From Akkermansia massiliensis (lineage in GTDB: Bacteria; Verrucomicrobiota; Verrucomicrobiia; Verrucomicrobiales; Akkermansiaceae): DNA of 64,000 nt. The DNA is taken from positions 2,294,001 through 2,358,000 of the forward strand of contig NZ_CP072036.1 in assembly GCF_018847375.1 (NCBI RefSeq), in the 5' to 3' direction. Each line of letters starts with the position of its first letter. The first letter of the stretch is position 1. Below the pieces are notes generated by a model. It had not been told where the DNA came from, searched no databases, and saw only the letters and a list, made by a program, of their open reading frames with translations. Made by a program: the position numbers and the translations under genes. This document shows positions 1 to 8,321 of the stretch, one piece after another.

Positions 1-455
1 TTCCTGATGAAACGCGAGGGAGCCTCCTTTTCAGGCTTTCCGCTCTCTCCAGCGGAATTCTGTTCCGGGGCGGACATTTGCTTTTCCGATTTTTGCTCCG
101 GGGATTCAGTCCTGGCGGCGGGGGCTGTGGAAGAGGGTTCCTCCCGTGTTTCCGGCGCTGTGGTTTTCTCCGGTTCCGGCGGCGCGGGAGCCTCTTCCTT
201 TTCCGGTGCGGCGGCGGTTCCGGCAGCGGAGGAGATATGGCCCAGGACAGCCCCGATAGGAGCTTCCGCTCCTTCCGGGACGAGGATTTCCAGCACGCCG
301 CTTTCGTCCGCCTCCAGGTCCGTGGAAACCTTGTCTGTTTCCAGCGTTACCAGGGTGTCGCCTTTGGCTACCGTGTCACCGGCATTCTTGTGCCACGCGG
401 CTACGGTGGCGGTGGTGATGGATTCTCCGAAGTTGGGGATCAGGATGTCGCTCAT
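1..455 (-). CDS. sucB: Dihydrolipoyl succinyltransferase (E2 of 2-oxoglutarate dehydrogenase), 5' part only
   Basis: The minus-strand frame starts at an ATG at 455 and runs off the left edge, so only about 151 codons are visible. The protein opens with MSDILIPNFGESITTATV, the start of a lipoyl domain, and the lipoyl-lysine motif ETDKVSTDLEA lies near residue 45. After the lipoyl domain comes a Pro/Ala/Glu-rich linker, typical of E2 proteins. The E3-binding and catalytic domains would lie outside the window. It begins 15 bp after sucA, so the two form an operon. E2 carries succinyl groups from the E1 decarboxylase to CoA. A lipoyl domain alone could belong to another 2-oxo acid dehydrogenase, but the adjacent sucA settles the assignment. 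Confidence 0.93.
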   Translation of the reverse strand, partial: MSDILIPNFGESITTATVAAWHKNAGDTVAKGDTLVTLETDKVSTDLEADESGVLEILVPEGAEAPIGAVLGHISSAAGTAAAPEKEEAPAPPEPEKTTAPETREEPSSTAPAARTESPEQKSEKQMSAPEQNSAGESGKPEKEAPSRFIR

Positions 456-470
456 GGGAGGAAGATGGGT

Positions 471-3236
471 TCAGGATTGCGCCCGCGGCCCGAAGGCGGT
501 GGCGATGAGTCTTTTTTGCGCGGCGGCGTGCAGGGCCTTGGCTCCCTCCGCAGGGCAGGCCATGGGCGGCCGCCCCGCATAGCGGAAGGAGGTGGCGAAG
601 AGGCGCCCCAGCCTGTTCCGCAGGTGGCCCCAGGCCCCCATGTTGGAGGGTTCCTCCTGGCACCAGACGAAGTCGCGCACCTTCTGGTAGGGGGCCAGCA
701 GGTAGGTGAGCTGTTCCTGGGCCAGCGGATAGATTTGTTCCAGGCGGATAATGATTGTGTCTGAAATGTTCCGTTCCTTCCGGTAGGCGGCTAGGTCATA
801 GTAAACTTTCCCGGTGCAGAAGACGGCGCGCGTTACCTGGTCCGGCGCGGGAGCGTCCGGGTCCGGCAGCACTTCGTGGAAACGGGAGGGGGCCAGGAAT
901 TCCCGGTGCGGGGAGATGGCCTCCGGACGGGAGAGCAGGCTTTTGGGCGTGAAGACGATCAGGGGCTTGTGCACGTTCTGGTGCACCTGGCGGCGCAGGG
1001 CGTGGAAGTACTGCGCCGGGGTGGTGGGGTTGATGACCTGCATGTTGTCGTCCGCGCACAGCTGGAGATAGCGTTCCATGCGGGCGCTGGAGTGTTCCGA
1101 GCCCGCCCCTTCATAGCCGTGGGGCAGCAGCAGCACAATACGGTTTTTCTGGTGCCATTTGGCCTCCGCGGCCGCAATGAACTGGTCCACAATAACCTGT
1201 GCTCCGTTGGCGAAGTCCCCGAACTGGGCCTCCCACATGACCAGCGCGTCCGGGCTTTCCAGAGCATAGCCGTATTCAAAGCCCAGCACGGAGGCTTCCG
1301 ACAGGGAGGAGTTGTAAATGCGGAAAGCGGTAGTGCCGTGGTTCAGCTTTTCCAGAGGAGTGTACAGGGAGCCGTCATTGAAGTCATGCAGGACGGCGTG
1401 CCGCTGGGAGAAGGTGCCGCGCTGGCAGTCCTGGCCGGACAGGCGCACGGTGTGGTTTTCCGCGAGCAGGCTGCCCCAGGCCAGGGCTTCCGCCATGGCC
1501 CAGTCCAGCAGTCCGCCTTCCCGGAAGGCCTCCCGGCGGCGGGCCAGGAAGCGTTTTTCCAGCGTGGGGTGGGGCGTGAAGCCGTCCGGCAGTTCCGTAA
1601 GGATATCTCCGATGCGCTGGAACAGCTCCGGGCTGATTCCCGTCCGTACGCTGGTACGCGGGATGGGCGTTTCATCCGCATCCTGCGCGGTGGCGGGCAG
1701 GATGTAGTCCGCGGGGTTTTCCTTCATTTGCAGGTAGGCCTGTTCCATGCCTTCCCAAAGGTCTTTCCGGATGTCCTGCTCCTGCTGTTCCGTCAATTCC
1801 CCGCGCTCCCTGAGCGCCGTTCCGTACAGGGCTGCGGCGGTGGGGCGCGCCTCAATCCGCTTGGTCTGCATGGGTGCGGTGAAGGCGGCCTGGTCCGTTT
1901 CATTGTGGCCCAGGCGGCGGTAGCAGTACATGTCCAGAATGATGTCCCGCCCGAACTTCTGGCGGAACTGGAGCGCGAATTCCGCCGCCCACACCAGGTC
2001 CTCCGGGCTTTCCCCGTTGATGTGCAGGATGGGGGACTGGAGCATCTGCGCCACGTCCGTGGCGTAGCGGGAGGAACGGGCCTCGTCCGGTCCGGTGGTG
2101 AAGCCGATCTGGTTGTTGATGATGAGGTGCACGGTGCCTCCCGTGCGGTAGCCTTTCAGCAGGGAAAGATTGAGCACTTCCGCCACGAGCCCCTGTCCTG
2201 CGAAGGCGGCGTCCCCGTGGAGGACGAGCGGCAGCACATGCTTGCGTTCCGAGTCTTCCAGGTTGTGCTGCATGGCCCTGGCCCTGCCTTCCACCACGGG
2301 ATACACGGCTTCCAGATGGCTGGGGTTGGAGGAGAGGCGGACGTGAAGGTCGCGGCCGTCCACATGGCGCGTGGTGGCGTAGCCGAGGTGGTATTTGACG
2401 TCGCTTCTGCCAATGGGGGATTCCGGCAGGTAGTCCGGCGTGAATTCTCGGAAGATGGTTTTCAGCGGCTTGTGGAGGATGTTGGCGAGCACGTTCAGCC
2501 TCCCGCGGTGGGCCATGCCCATTTCAATGTGGGAGACGCCGGCGGCGGGGCAGCGCTTGACGATGGCGTCCAGCAGGACGATGGCACCCTCCCCCCCTTC
2601 CAGGGAGAAGCGTTTTTCCCCAATGAAGCGCTTGCCCAGGAATTCCTCGAACAATTCCGCCTTGCAGAGATGGAAGAAGGCGTCCCGCCGGACCTCCGGG
2701 CCGTAGTCCACTCCGTTCGCCCGGAGCTTGATTTTTTCTTCAATCCAGGAGCGGATTTCCAGATTGTCTATGTGGTGGTATTCAAACCCGATGGGGCCGC
2801 AATAGATTTTTTGCAGGTGGCTGATGATTTCACGGAGGGTGAACGTGCCGCCGTCCATGAAGGTGCCGATGTTGGCGGGCTGGTCCAGGTCTTCCGGACG
2901 GAAGCCCATTTCTTCAAGATTGACCGGGGTGCAGGTCTTGTCCGGAGACGCCAGGGGATTGAAGCGCGCGCACTGGTGGCCCATGACCCGGTAGGCCCGG
3001 ATGAGCTGGTTGACGCGCCCCCGGCATTCCGCGCTTTCCGGCGGGACGGTGTAGGGGGAGGCGTCCGTGTAGTTCCCTGCGTTTCCTTTTTCCTGCGGAG
3101 CGTTGCCGCTCCCCAGTTCATAGCCCTCAAACCAGGCGGCCCAGAGAGGGGCTACGGACAGGGGATCGTTTTTCCATGATTGGTGGAGCGCCGTGATTTC
3201 CTCAGGCGGGAGTCTGGAGAAGATGGAGGCGTTCAT
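471..3236 (-). CDS. sucA: 2-oxoglutarate dehydrogenase E1 component
   Basis: This 921-residue protein has the usual length and layout of SucA, the thiamine-diphosphate-dependent decarboxylase of the TCA cycle. The N-terminus (FSRLPPEEITALHQSW) resembles the short helix by which E1o docks to the E2 core. The ThDP/Mg-binding block is visible as HGDAAFAGQG (about 340-349) followed by INNQIGFTT near 373. The C-terminal transketolase-like part carries LLPHGYEGAGSEHSSAR, conserved in E1o. It lies 66 bp downstream of cydB and 15 bp upstream of sucB, and all four genes read in the same direction. No lesion is seen. Confidence 0.97.
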   Translation of the reverse strand: MNASIFSRLPPEEITALHQSWKNDPLSVAPLWAAWFEGYELGSGNAPQEKGNAGNYTDASPYTVPPESAECRGRVNQLIRAYRVMGHQCARFNPLASPDKTCTPVNLEEMGFRPEDLDQPANIGTFMDGGTFTLREIISHLQKIYCGPIGFEYHHIDNLEIRSWIEEKIKLRANGVDYGPEVRRDAFFHLCKAELFEEFLGKRFIGEKRFSLEGGEGAIVLLDAIVKRCPAAGVSHIEMGMAHRGRLNVLANILHKPLKTIFREFTPDYLPESPIGRSDVKYHLGYATTRHVDGRDLHVRLSSNPSHLEAVYPVVEGRARAMQHNLEDSERKHVLPLVLHGDAAFAGQGLVAEVLNLSLLKGYRTGGTVHLIINNQIGFTTGPDEARSSRYATDVAQMLQSPILHINGESPEDLVWAAEFALQFRQKFGRDIILDMYCYRRLGHNETDQAAFTAPMQTKRIEARPTAAALYGTALRERGELTEQQEQDIRKDLWEGMEQAYLQMKENPADYILPATAQDADETPIPRTSVRTGISPELFQRIGDILTELPDGFTPHPTLEKRFLARRREAFREGGLLDWAMAEALAWGSLLAENHTVRLSGQDCQRGTFSQRHAVLHDFNDGSLYTPLEKLNHGTTAFRIYNSSLSEASVLGFEYGYALESPDALVMWEAQFGDFANGAQVIVDQFIAAAEAKWHQKNRIVLLLPHGYEGAGSEHSSARMERYLQLCADDNMQVINPTTPAQYFHALRRQVHQNVHKPLIVFTPKSLLSRPEAISPHREFLAPSRFHEVLPDPDAPAPDQVTRAVFCTGKVYYDLAAYRKERNISDTIIIRLEQIYPLAQEQLTYLLAPYQKVRDFVWCQEEPSNMGAWGHLRNRLGRLFATSFRYAGRPPMACPAEGAKALHAAAQKRLIATAFGPRAQS

Positions 3237-3302
3237 GCCGAAAGATGGGTTGATACGGGGCTATTCCATGTTCACTAATCGCTATTCTCTGCCCGCAGGG
3301 CG

Positions 3303-4340
3303 TCAATAGCTGTGTTCGTTGAGCTGGACCTTCCCGCGGAAGACCCAGTAGATGGCGGCGGAGTAGGCCAGGACGAGCGGCACGCCCAGGATGGCGATGT
3401 ACGTCATCACGACCAGGCTTTCACGCGTGGAGGAGCCGTTGACGAGCGTCAGGGAGTTCTCCGGGTTGGGCATGGAATAGAGCAGGTTGGGGAACATGGC
3501 CGCCCCGAAGAGGGCCATCATGCAGCCCATGGTGGAGCAGGAGGCGACGAAGGCCCAGCCCGGACGGTTCCTGTGGATGAAGATCCAGATGGCGGTGATG
3601 GAAATGACCGCCAGCACCGCGATGCCGTAAATCCAGGGGGAGCGGTGCAGGGCCGCCGCTACGTGCGGCACGTACAGCAGGGTGGCCGCTCCGTGAAGGA
3701 TGATCAGGACGGTGAAGATGATGACGCAGGGCCGGAGCAGTTTTTTGATTTGTTCCTGCAGGCTTCCCTGGGTTTTCATCAGGAGGTAGATGCCTCCGTG
3801 CATGGCGAACAGGGCCACCGTCGTCAGCCCCAGAAGAACGGAGTAGGGGTTCAGCAGGCTGAGGAAGGTTCCGGTGAAGTTGCCCTGGTCGTCCAGCGGA
3901 ATGCCCTTGGTGACGTTCCCCATGGCTACGCCGATGAGCAGGGCGGCCAGGAGGCTGCTGATGGAGAAGGTGGTGTCCCACCCCCTGCGCCACCATTTCA
4001 TGGGCTGCTTGCTCCGGAATTCGATGGAGACGGCGCGGAAGATGAGGGTGAGCAGCAGGAGCATGAAGGCCAGGTAAAACCCGGAGAAGACGGAGGCGTA
4101 CACGTACGGGAAGGCGGCGAAGAGGGCGCCGCCCCCCGTGATGAGCCAGACTTCGTTTCCGTCCCATACAGGGCCCACGGCGTTTAGCGTGAGCCTTCTG
4201 TTTTCATCACCCTTGATTAAAAGCTGAAGGGCTCCGGTGCCCAGGTCAAAGCCGTCCAGAATGGCGTATCCGGAGAAGAGCACGCCGACGAGGATGAACC
4301 AGATGATTTGCAGGTCTGTAAGAGTAAGATTGTCCAACAT
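3303..4340 (-). CDS. cydB: Cytochrome bd ubiquinol oxidase subunit II
   Basis: This 345-residue hydrophobic protein matches CydB, the partner of CydA in the bd-type quinol oxidase of the cytoplasmic membrane. It starts with LQIIWFILVGVLFSGYAILDGFDLG, and the segment GYAILDGFDLGTG is the family signature. The sequence GPVWDGNEVWLITGGGALFAAFPYVYA that follows is also typical. About eight to nine membrane segments can be drawn. It follows cydA by 21 bp and is certainly co-transcribed with it. No CydX-like small subunit was found downstream before sucA. Confidence 0.96.
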   Translation of the reverse strand: MLDNLTLTDLQIIWFILVGVLFSGYAILDGFDLGTGALQLLIKGDENRRLTLNAVGPVWDGNEVWLITGGGALFAAFPYVYASVFSGFYLAFMLLLLTLIFRAVSIEFRSKQPMKWWRRGWDTTFSISSLLAALLIGVAMGNVTKGIPLDDQGNFTGTFLSLLNPYSVLLGLTTVALFAMHGGIYLLMKTQGSLQEQIKKLLRPCVIIFTVLIILHGAATLLYVPHVAAALHRSPWIYGIAVLAVISITAIWIFIHRNRPGWAFVASCSTMGCMMALFGAAMFPNLLYSMPNPENSLTLVNGSSTRESLVVMTYIAILGVPLVLAYSAAIYWVFRGKVQLNEHSY

Positions 4341-4361
4341 GGTTTTAAGAGGGGCTGAAGG

Positions 4362-5741
4362 TTAGTCTTTGACGAAGGGGACCTGGAGCTTGCCTTCCCC
4401 GGTGCCGTCGTCTTCGTTTGCTTCCTGGTCCGGACCCTTGTGGATTTTATGGGTGATCTGATAGAGGAAGAGGGCCAGCAGCAGGGCATAAATGACGAAG
4501 AACATGCCCAGGGAGGAAAGGGCTTCCGCCGCGGTGAGGGTGGGGGATACGGCATGTTCCGTTCTCAGGATGCCGTATACGATCCACGGCTGGCGCCCCA
4601 TTTCCGCCACGGCCCAGCCCACCTGGTTGGCTATTTGGGGGCCCAGCACGGAGAAGACGAAGCACCAGAGCAGCCAGCGCTTCTGGAAAAGCCAGCCTTT
4701 TTTCCAGCCCCACAGGCCCACCAGGAACAGGGCGCCCAGGGCGCAGCCGATCAGGATCATGATGTGGAAGGAGTAGAAGACGGGCAGGATGGGGGGGCGT
4801 TCGTCCTGCGGGATGTCGTTCATGCCGGTGATGGTCGTATCCAGGTCATGATGGGTCAGGAAGGTGAGCATGTACGGGATGGAGATGCCCGTCACTTCAT
4901 GGGTGGACGGGTTCATCCAGCCGACAAGGTGGAGGGCCAGCGGAGCGCCGGTTTCCATCACGCCTTCCATGGCGGCGAATTTGGCGGGCTGGTGGATGGA
5001 GACTTCACGTGCGCTGGAGTCCCCCGTGATGCCCATGCCCACCACGCCGATGAGGCCGATGACCAGGGCCACCTTGAAGCTTTTTTCAGCTCCTCCGGTG
5101 AAGCGTTTTTTCAGGATGTACCAGGCGGAGACGCTGAGGACGAGCGTGGCCCCCGCCAGCCAGCAGCCGGCCAGCGCGTGCGTCAGGCGGTCCACGGTGG
5201 ACGGGTTGAACACCACGTCATAGAAGCTGGTGATATGGGCCTGGATTTTCCCGTTCACTTCCACCAGCTTGTACCCGGCGGGCGTCTGCATCCAGGAGTT
5301 CGCCACAATGATCCAGATGGCGCTGAAATGGGCGCCCAGAGCGACCATGCAGGAGGAGAAGAAGTGCATTTTGGGTCCCACCTTGTCCCAGCCGAAGAGC
5401 AGGATGGCCAGGAAGCCGGATTCCAGGAAGAAGGCGAAGATGCCTTCCGCCGCCAGAGGGCTGCCGAAGATGTCGCCCACGCAGCGGGAATAGTCCGCCC
5501 AGTTGGTGCCGAACTGGAATTCCATCACGATGCCGGAGGCCACGCCCAGGGCGAAGATGATGCCGAATATCTTGGTCCAGAATTTGGCCTGCTTGTGGTA
5601 GAGTTCGTTCTTCGTTTTCAGCCAGAGGCCTTCCAGCGCGACCAGAACCACCCCCAGGCCGATGGTCATCGGCGGGAAGATGTAGTGGAACATGATCGTA
5701 ACGGCGAATTGAAGACGGGATAATAAGACCGGATCGTCCAT
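4362..5741 (-). CDS. cydA: Cytochrome bd ubiquinol oxidase subunit I (short Q-loop type)
   Basis: The 459-residue protein carries the haem-ligand His19 in the first membrane helix (TIMFHYIFPP), a second ligand candidate His188 (DRLTHALAG) and the GRQPW motif near 382-386. The enzyme oxidises quinol and reduces O2 to water with high affinity. It is shorter than the roughly 520-residue E. coli protein, which suggests a short Q-loop. This suits an organism that tolerates low oxygen at a mucosal surface. cydB follows in an operon, and the 150 bp upstream (5742-5893) must hold the promoter. Confidence 0.97.
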   Translation of the reverse strand: MDDPVLLSRLQFAVTIMFHYIFPPMTIGLGVVLVALEGLWLKTKNELYHKQAKFWTKIFGIIFALGVASGIVMEFQFGTNWADYSRCVGDIFGSPLAAEGIFAFFLESGFLAILLFGWDKVGPKMHFFSSCMVALGAHFSAIWIIVANSWMQTPAGYKLVEVNGKIQAHITSFYDVVFNPSTVDRLTHALAGCWLAGATLVLSVSAWYILKKRFTGGAEKSFKVALVIGLIGVVGMGITGDSSAREVSIHQPAKFAAMEGVMETGAPLALHLVGWMNPSTHEVTGISIPYMLTFLTHHDLDTTITGMNDIPQDERPPILPVFYSFHIMILIGCALGALFLVGLWGWKKGWLFQKRWLLWCFVFSVLGPQIANQVGWAVAEMGRQPWIVYGILRTEHAVSPTLTAAEALSSLGMFFVIYALLLALFLYQITHKIHKGPDQEANEDDGTGEGKLQVPFVKD

Positions 5742-5893
5742 GATTGCTTGGGGATGAGTGGATGTTTATGGAACAGGAGGCCGGCAGCCAAATACCGGTA
5801 CCTTCATACTTTATACATCCCAAGAGGACCTTTGTTCAATTATTTTCCTTTTCCCTGAATAACTTTTTTAGATTGTATCTAAAAAAGAACGGT

Positions 5894-6385
5894 TTAGCAC
5901 TGAATGAACACGTCCATCCCCTCTTCCGCCAGGGCAAAAAGATCCAGCATGTCGCGGGGGGAAAGGCGAATGCAGCCATGGGAGGCCGGGGCGCCCAGCA
6001 GGTCCGTATCATTGGTGCCGTGGATGTAGATGTAGCGGCTCCGCGTGTTGGCGTTGTGCGGTTCCAGGCCGTCCAGCCACAGGATGCGCGTCAGGATAAA
6101 GTCCGAATGTTCATCCAGGCTTTCCGGGATGGCGGCGGGGTAGCGGCCTGCCGGAAGGCGTGAGATGAAAATGGTGTCCTCCGGCTCTCCGTCCCCGATT
6201 TTTTGGCAGACGCGGAAATGTCCGGTGGGCGTTTTTCCGGAGCCCTCTTCATGGCCCGTGCCAGCTTTTCCGCTGGAAACGGGGCACCGGAGCAGGATGT
6301 TTCCGGATTCTTCCAGCACCAGCTCCTGGAGGGACAGGTCAATGCGTATGGAAGGGACGGCCATGGGGGGGGAAAGAGTTGTCAC
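5894..6385 (-). CDS. L,D-transpeptidase (YkuD domain) without an obvious signal peptide
   Basis: The 163 residues form essentially one YkuD domain. Catalytic residues are visible as His122 (IYIHGTND) and the SHGCIRLS block with His136, Cys138 and Arg140. The spacing fits the ErfK/YbiS/YkuD family, which makes L,D cross-links in peptidoglycan or attaches proteins to it. The N-terminus MTTLSPPMAVPSIRIDLS is not hydrophobic, so no export signal is seen, which is odd for a periplasmic enzyme. The start overlaps the stop of the phosphatase gene by 4 bp, so it is the last gene of the operon. Family assignment is firm; cellular location is open. Confidence 0.88.
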   Translation of the reverse strand: MTTLSPPMAVPSIRIDLSLQELVLEESGNILLRCPVSSGKAGTGHEEGSGKTPTGHFRVCQKIGDGEPEDTIFISRLPAGRYPAAIPESLDEHSDFILTRILWLDGLEPHNANTRSRYIYIHGTNDTDLLGAPASHGCIRLSPRDMLDLFALAEEGMDVFIQC

Positions 6386-6837
6386 GCTTGCTGTTCCATC
6401 CGGGCGATGATGGCCTGGATGGCGGCTGTCAACTGCCGCGCCACGCTGTTGTAGGCGGCCTGACCGCAGCCGATGGGGTCCGCAATGCTGCGGTTGTCCG
6501 TGTAGCAGGTGACCAGCCTGATCTTGTCCGCATGCTCGGGGAAATTGGCAAGCAGGGCGGCCAGGTGGCTTTCCGTCATGGCATAGACGTCCGTGGCGTT
6601 TTCCATCAGTTCTTCCGTGACGGGGCGGCTTTCATGGCAGGAGAGGTTGACGCCGTGCGCCTGGAGGACGTGGAGCGTTTCCGGGCTGGCCTCCTGCCCG
6701 TGCCATGCGGAAGTTCCCGCGGAACCGGCGCGCCATTCCGGATGATGCGCTGAAAGCTTCCGGAACAGGCCTTCCGCCATGGGGCTGCGGCAGGTGTTGC
6801 CGGTGCAGATGAAAAGGATGTGCTTGCGCTGTGTCAT
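6382..6837 (-). CDS. Low-molecular-weight protein phosphatase, YwlE-like (possible phosphoarginine phosphatase)
   Basis: The 151-residue protein begins with the CX5RS phosphatase loop, CTGNTCRSP, giving nucleophile Cys11 and Arg17. The general acid is probably Asp120 in ADPIG. In the B. subtilis arginine phosphatase YwlE the residue before the second Cys of this loop is Thr, and that Thr favours phosphoarginine over phosphotyrosine. The same Thr is present here (Thr15). Further YwlE-like pieces are TEELME and YAMTESH. No arginine kinase (McsB) is in the window, so the substrate remains inferred. The gene overlaps its neighbours on both sides by 4 bp. Confidence 0.87.
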   Translation of the reverse strand: MTQRKHILFICTGNTCRSPMAEGLFRKLSAHHPEWRAGSAGTSAWHGQEASPETLHVLQAHGVNLSCHESRPVTEELMENATDVYAMTESHLAALLANFPEHADKIRLVTCYTDNRSIADPIGCGQAAYNSVARQLTAAIQAIIARMEQQA

Positions 6838-8303
6838 GAGTCGGGATGTTCTCTTTTGGAATGGTGGGGGATAGGCACCTCGTTGGGTTCCTGGTACAGG
6901 TTGTCCGGGGGGAGCACGTGCCCGGCTCCATTACCTTCCGGCGGGGGGGCTCCGGCGTCTTCCTCCTCCTCTTCGTCCGCATCGCGGGAGGGGGGGGAAA
7001 GCCAGGGGAACAGGCAGCCCGCCAGCACTACGCACAGCACCGCCGCCACGGGCGTCATGACGGGGAACCAGGTGTCATGGACGGAAAACAGGTACCACGC
7101 GATGACCGGGGCCGCCAGGATGCAGAGCCCCCAGATGATGAAACGCCCCCGGCGCTGGAAACGGAGGGCCCATACTGCCAGGAGCAGGACGTCCAGCACG
7201 ATGACCCACTGCACCCATACGGGGGCTACCGGAATCAGGACGGCCGGGGCCGGAGCCAGCGCCCCCATGAGGGTGCGGATGGTTTGCGCCGCCAGGAGGG
7301 CCTGTGCGTCCGGCGTGTCGGAAAGGGCGGACGGTTCGGAAACGAGAACCGCGTCCGCGGAAGAAAGCAGTTTTCTGACGGCGGTGGTATCCGGCGGCCG
7401 CAGGCCGGACATGACGGGGACGATCACCTCCTTGGTGTCCAGCATGGTGGGGCTGCTGTGTTCCGCCAGGGGAATGCGGCCATATTTGTCCAGCGGAACG
7501 GAACGCTTGCCGCCCAGGAAAAGGGTGTCGCCCGGAATGATTCTCACGTCGCCGGGTTTCAGGTCCAGCGCGTTCAGGGCGGCGGCCAGCGGAAGGGTGG
7601 GGATGATCTCCTCACCCCAGCGGATGAAAAGCGGCGGAGAAACCCTGTTCTCCGGGGAGGGGGAAAACAGTTCGTTGTTTTCCACGACGGTTCCCAGGGC
7701 GGGGGCTGCCGTGGTCAGTTGCGGAGCTTCCCCCACCAGCCTGTCCGCGCGAGGGAACAGGTCCGTCTTTCCCACGATGTTGGCAGCGGGAATAACCAGG
7801 CCTTTCCAGTCCGGCGGGAGGGGGGCGTGGCGGGAGGACTCGCTCATCTGCCGTCCCAGCGCCTTGTGGCGGAAGCGGTCCAGCTCATACCCCACGGCGG
7901 CTTTGACGATGCTGTCCGGCTCTTCCTCCCAGGCCATGGGAGCCATCACGTAAACATTCCTGGCCCCCTGCTCGTACAGGTGGCGGAACAGCACCGTGTA
8001 ATCCATGGGATTGGGAGGATAGGCGGCAAAGCTGTTCAGGGAGGATTCCCGGTGCAGGGAAACCACGGGAAGCTGGGCCGTCTGCCCCTTGTTGAAATAA
8101 TCGTAAGGCTGGAGGACGATGCTGCTTTCCGCATTCAGACCTTCCGGGCGCACGGTCCGGTACTCTCCTGCCAGGGAACGTTCCGCCGCCCGCTCATAAC
8201 AGAAAATGGTGGGCGGAAGAAACACGTACCCCAGAATCCAGCCCAGCCCCAGGGAAATCTGGAACAGGGACAGCACAAGCAGGAATCTGGGGGTCAGCGT
8301 CAT
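6834..8303 (-). CDS. Membrane protein with CHASE2-like extracytoplasmic domain and no output domain
   Basis: The 489-residue protein has one membrane segment at about residues 7-28, a large extracytoplasmic region and two or three segments between about 355 and 440. The middle region resembles CHASE2 sensor domains. It shows FRHLYEQGARNVYVMAPM (about 107-124), then PPLFIRWGEEIIPTLPLAAA and a block around GDTLFLGGKRSVPLD. CHASE2 domains normally sit in front of a kinase, cyclase or diguanylate cyclase. Here only a charged cytoplasmic tail follows, with an acidic EEEEE run and a Pro-rich end. It lies 18 bp after the sugar kinase and overlaps the phosphatase gene by 4 bp. The CHASE2 assignment is moderate. 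Confidence 0.62.
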   Translation of the reverse strand: MTLTPRFLLVLSLFQISLGLGWILGYVFLPPTIFCYERAAERSLAGEYRTVRPEGLNAESSIVLQPYDYFNKGQTAQLPVVSLHRESSLNSFAAYPPNPMDYTVLFRHLYEQGARNVYVMAPMAWEEEPDSIVKAAVGYELDRFRHKALGRQMSESSRHAPLPPDWKGLVIPAANIVGKTDLFPRADRLVGEAPQLTTAAPALGTVVENNELFSPSPENRVSPPLFIRWGEEIIPTLPLAAALNALDLKPGDVRIIPGDTLFLGGKRSVPLDKYGRIPLAEHSSPTMLDTKEVIVPVMSGLRPPDTTAVRKLLSSADAVLVSEPSALSDTPDAQALLAAQTIRTLMGALAPAPAVLIPVAPVWVQWVIVLDVLLLAVWALRFQRRGRFIIWGLCILAAPVIAWYLFSVHDTWFPVMTPVAAVLCVVLAGCLFPWLSPPSRDADEEEEEDAGAPPPEGNGAGHVLPPDNLYQEPNEVPIPHHSKREHPDS

Positions 8304-8321
8304 CAGGAGCAGGGAGAAAGA

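Noticed and set aside
876..3179. 767-codon open frame on the plus strand opposite sucA
   Set aside because: It is the antisense shadow of a GC-rich gene; the minus-strand frame encodes clear SucA and the plus frame has no domain.
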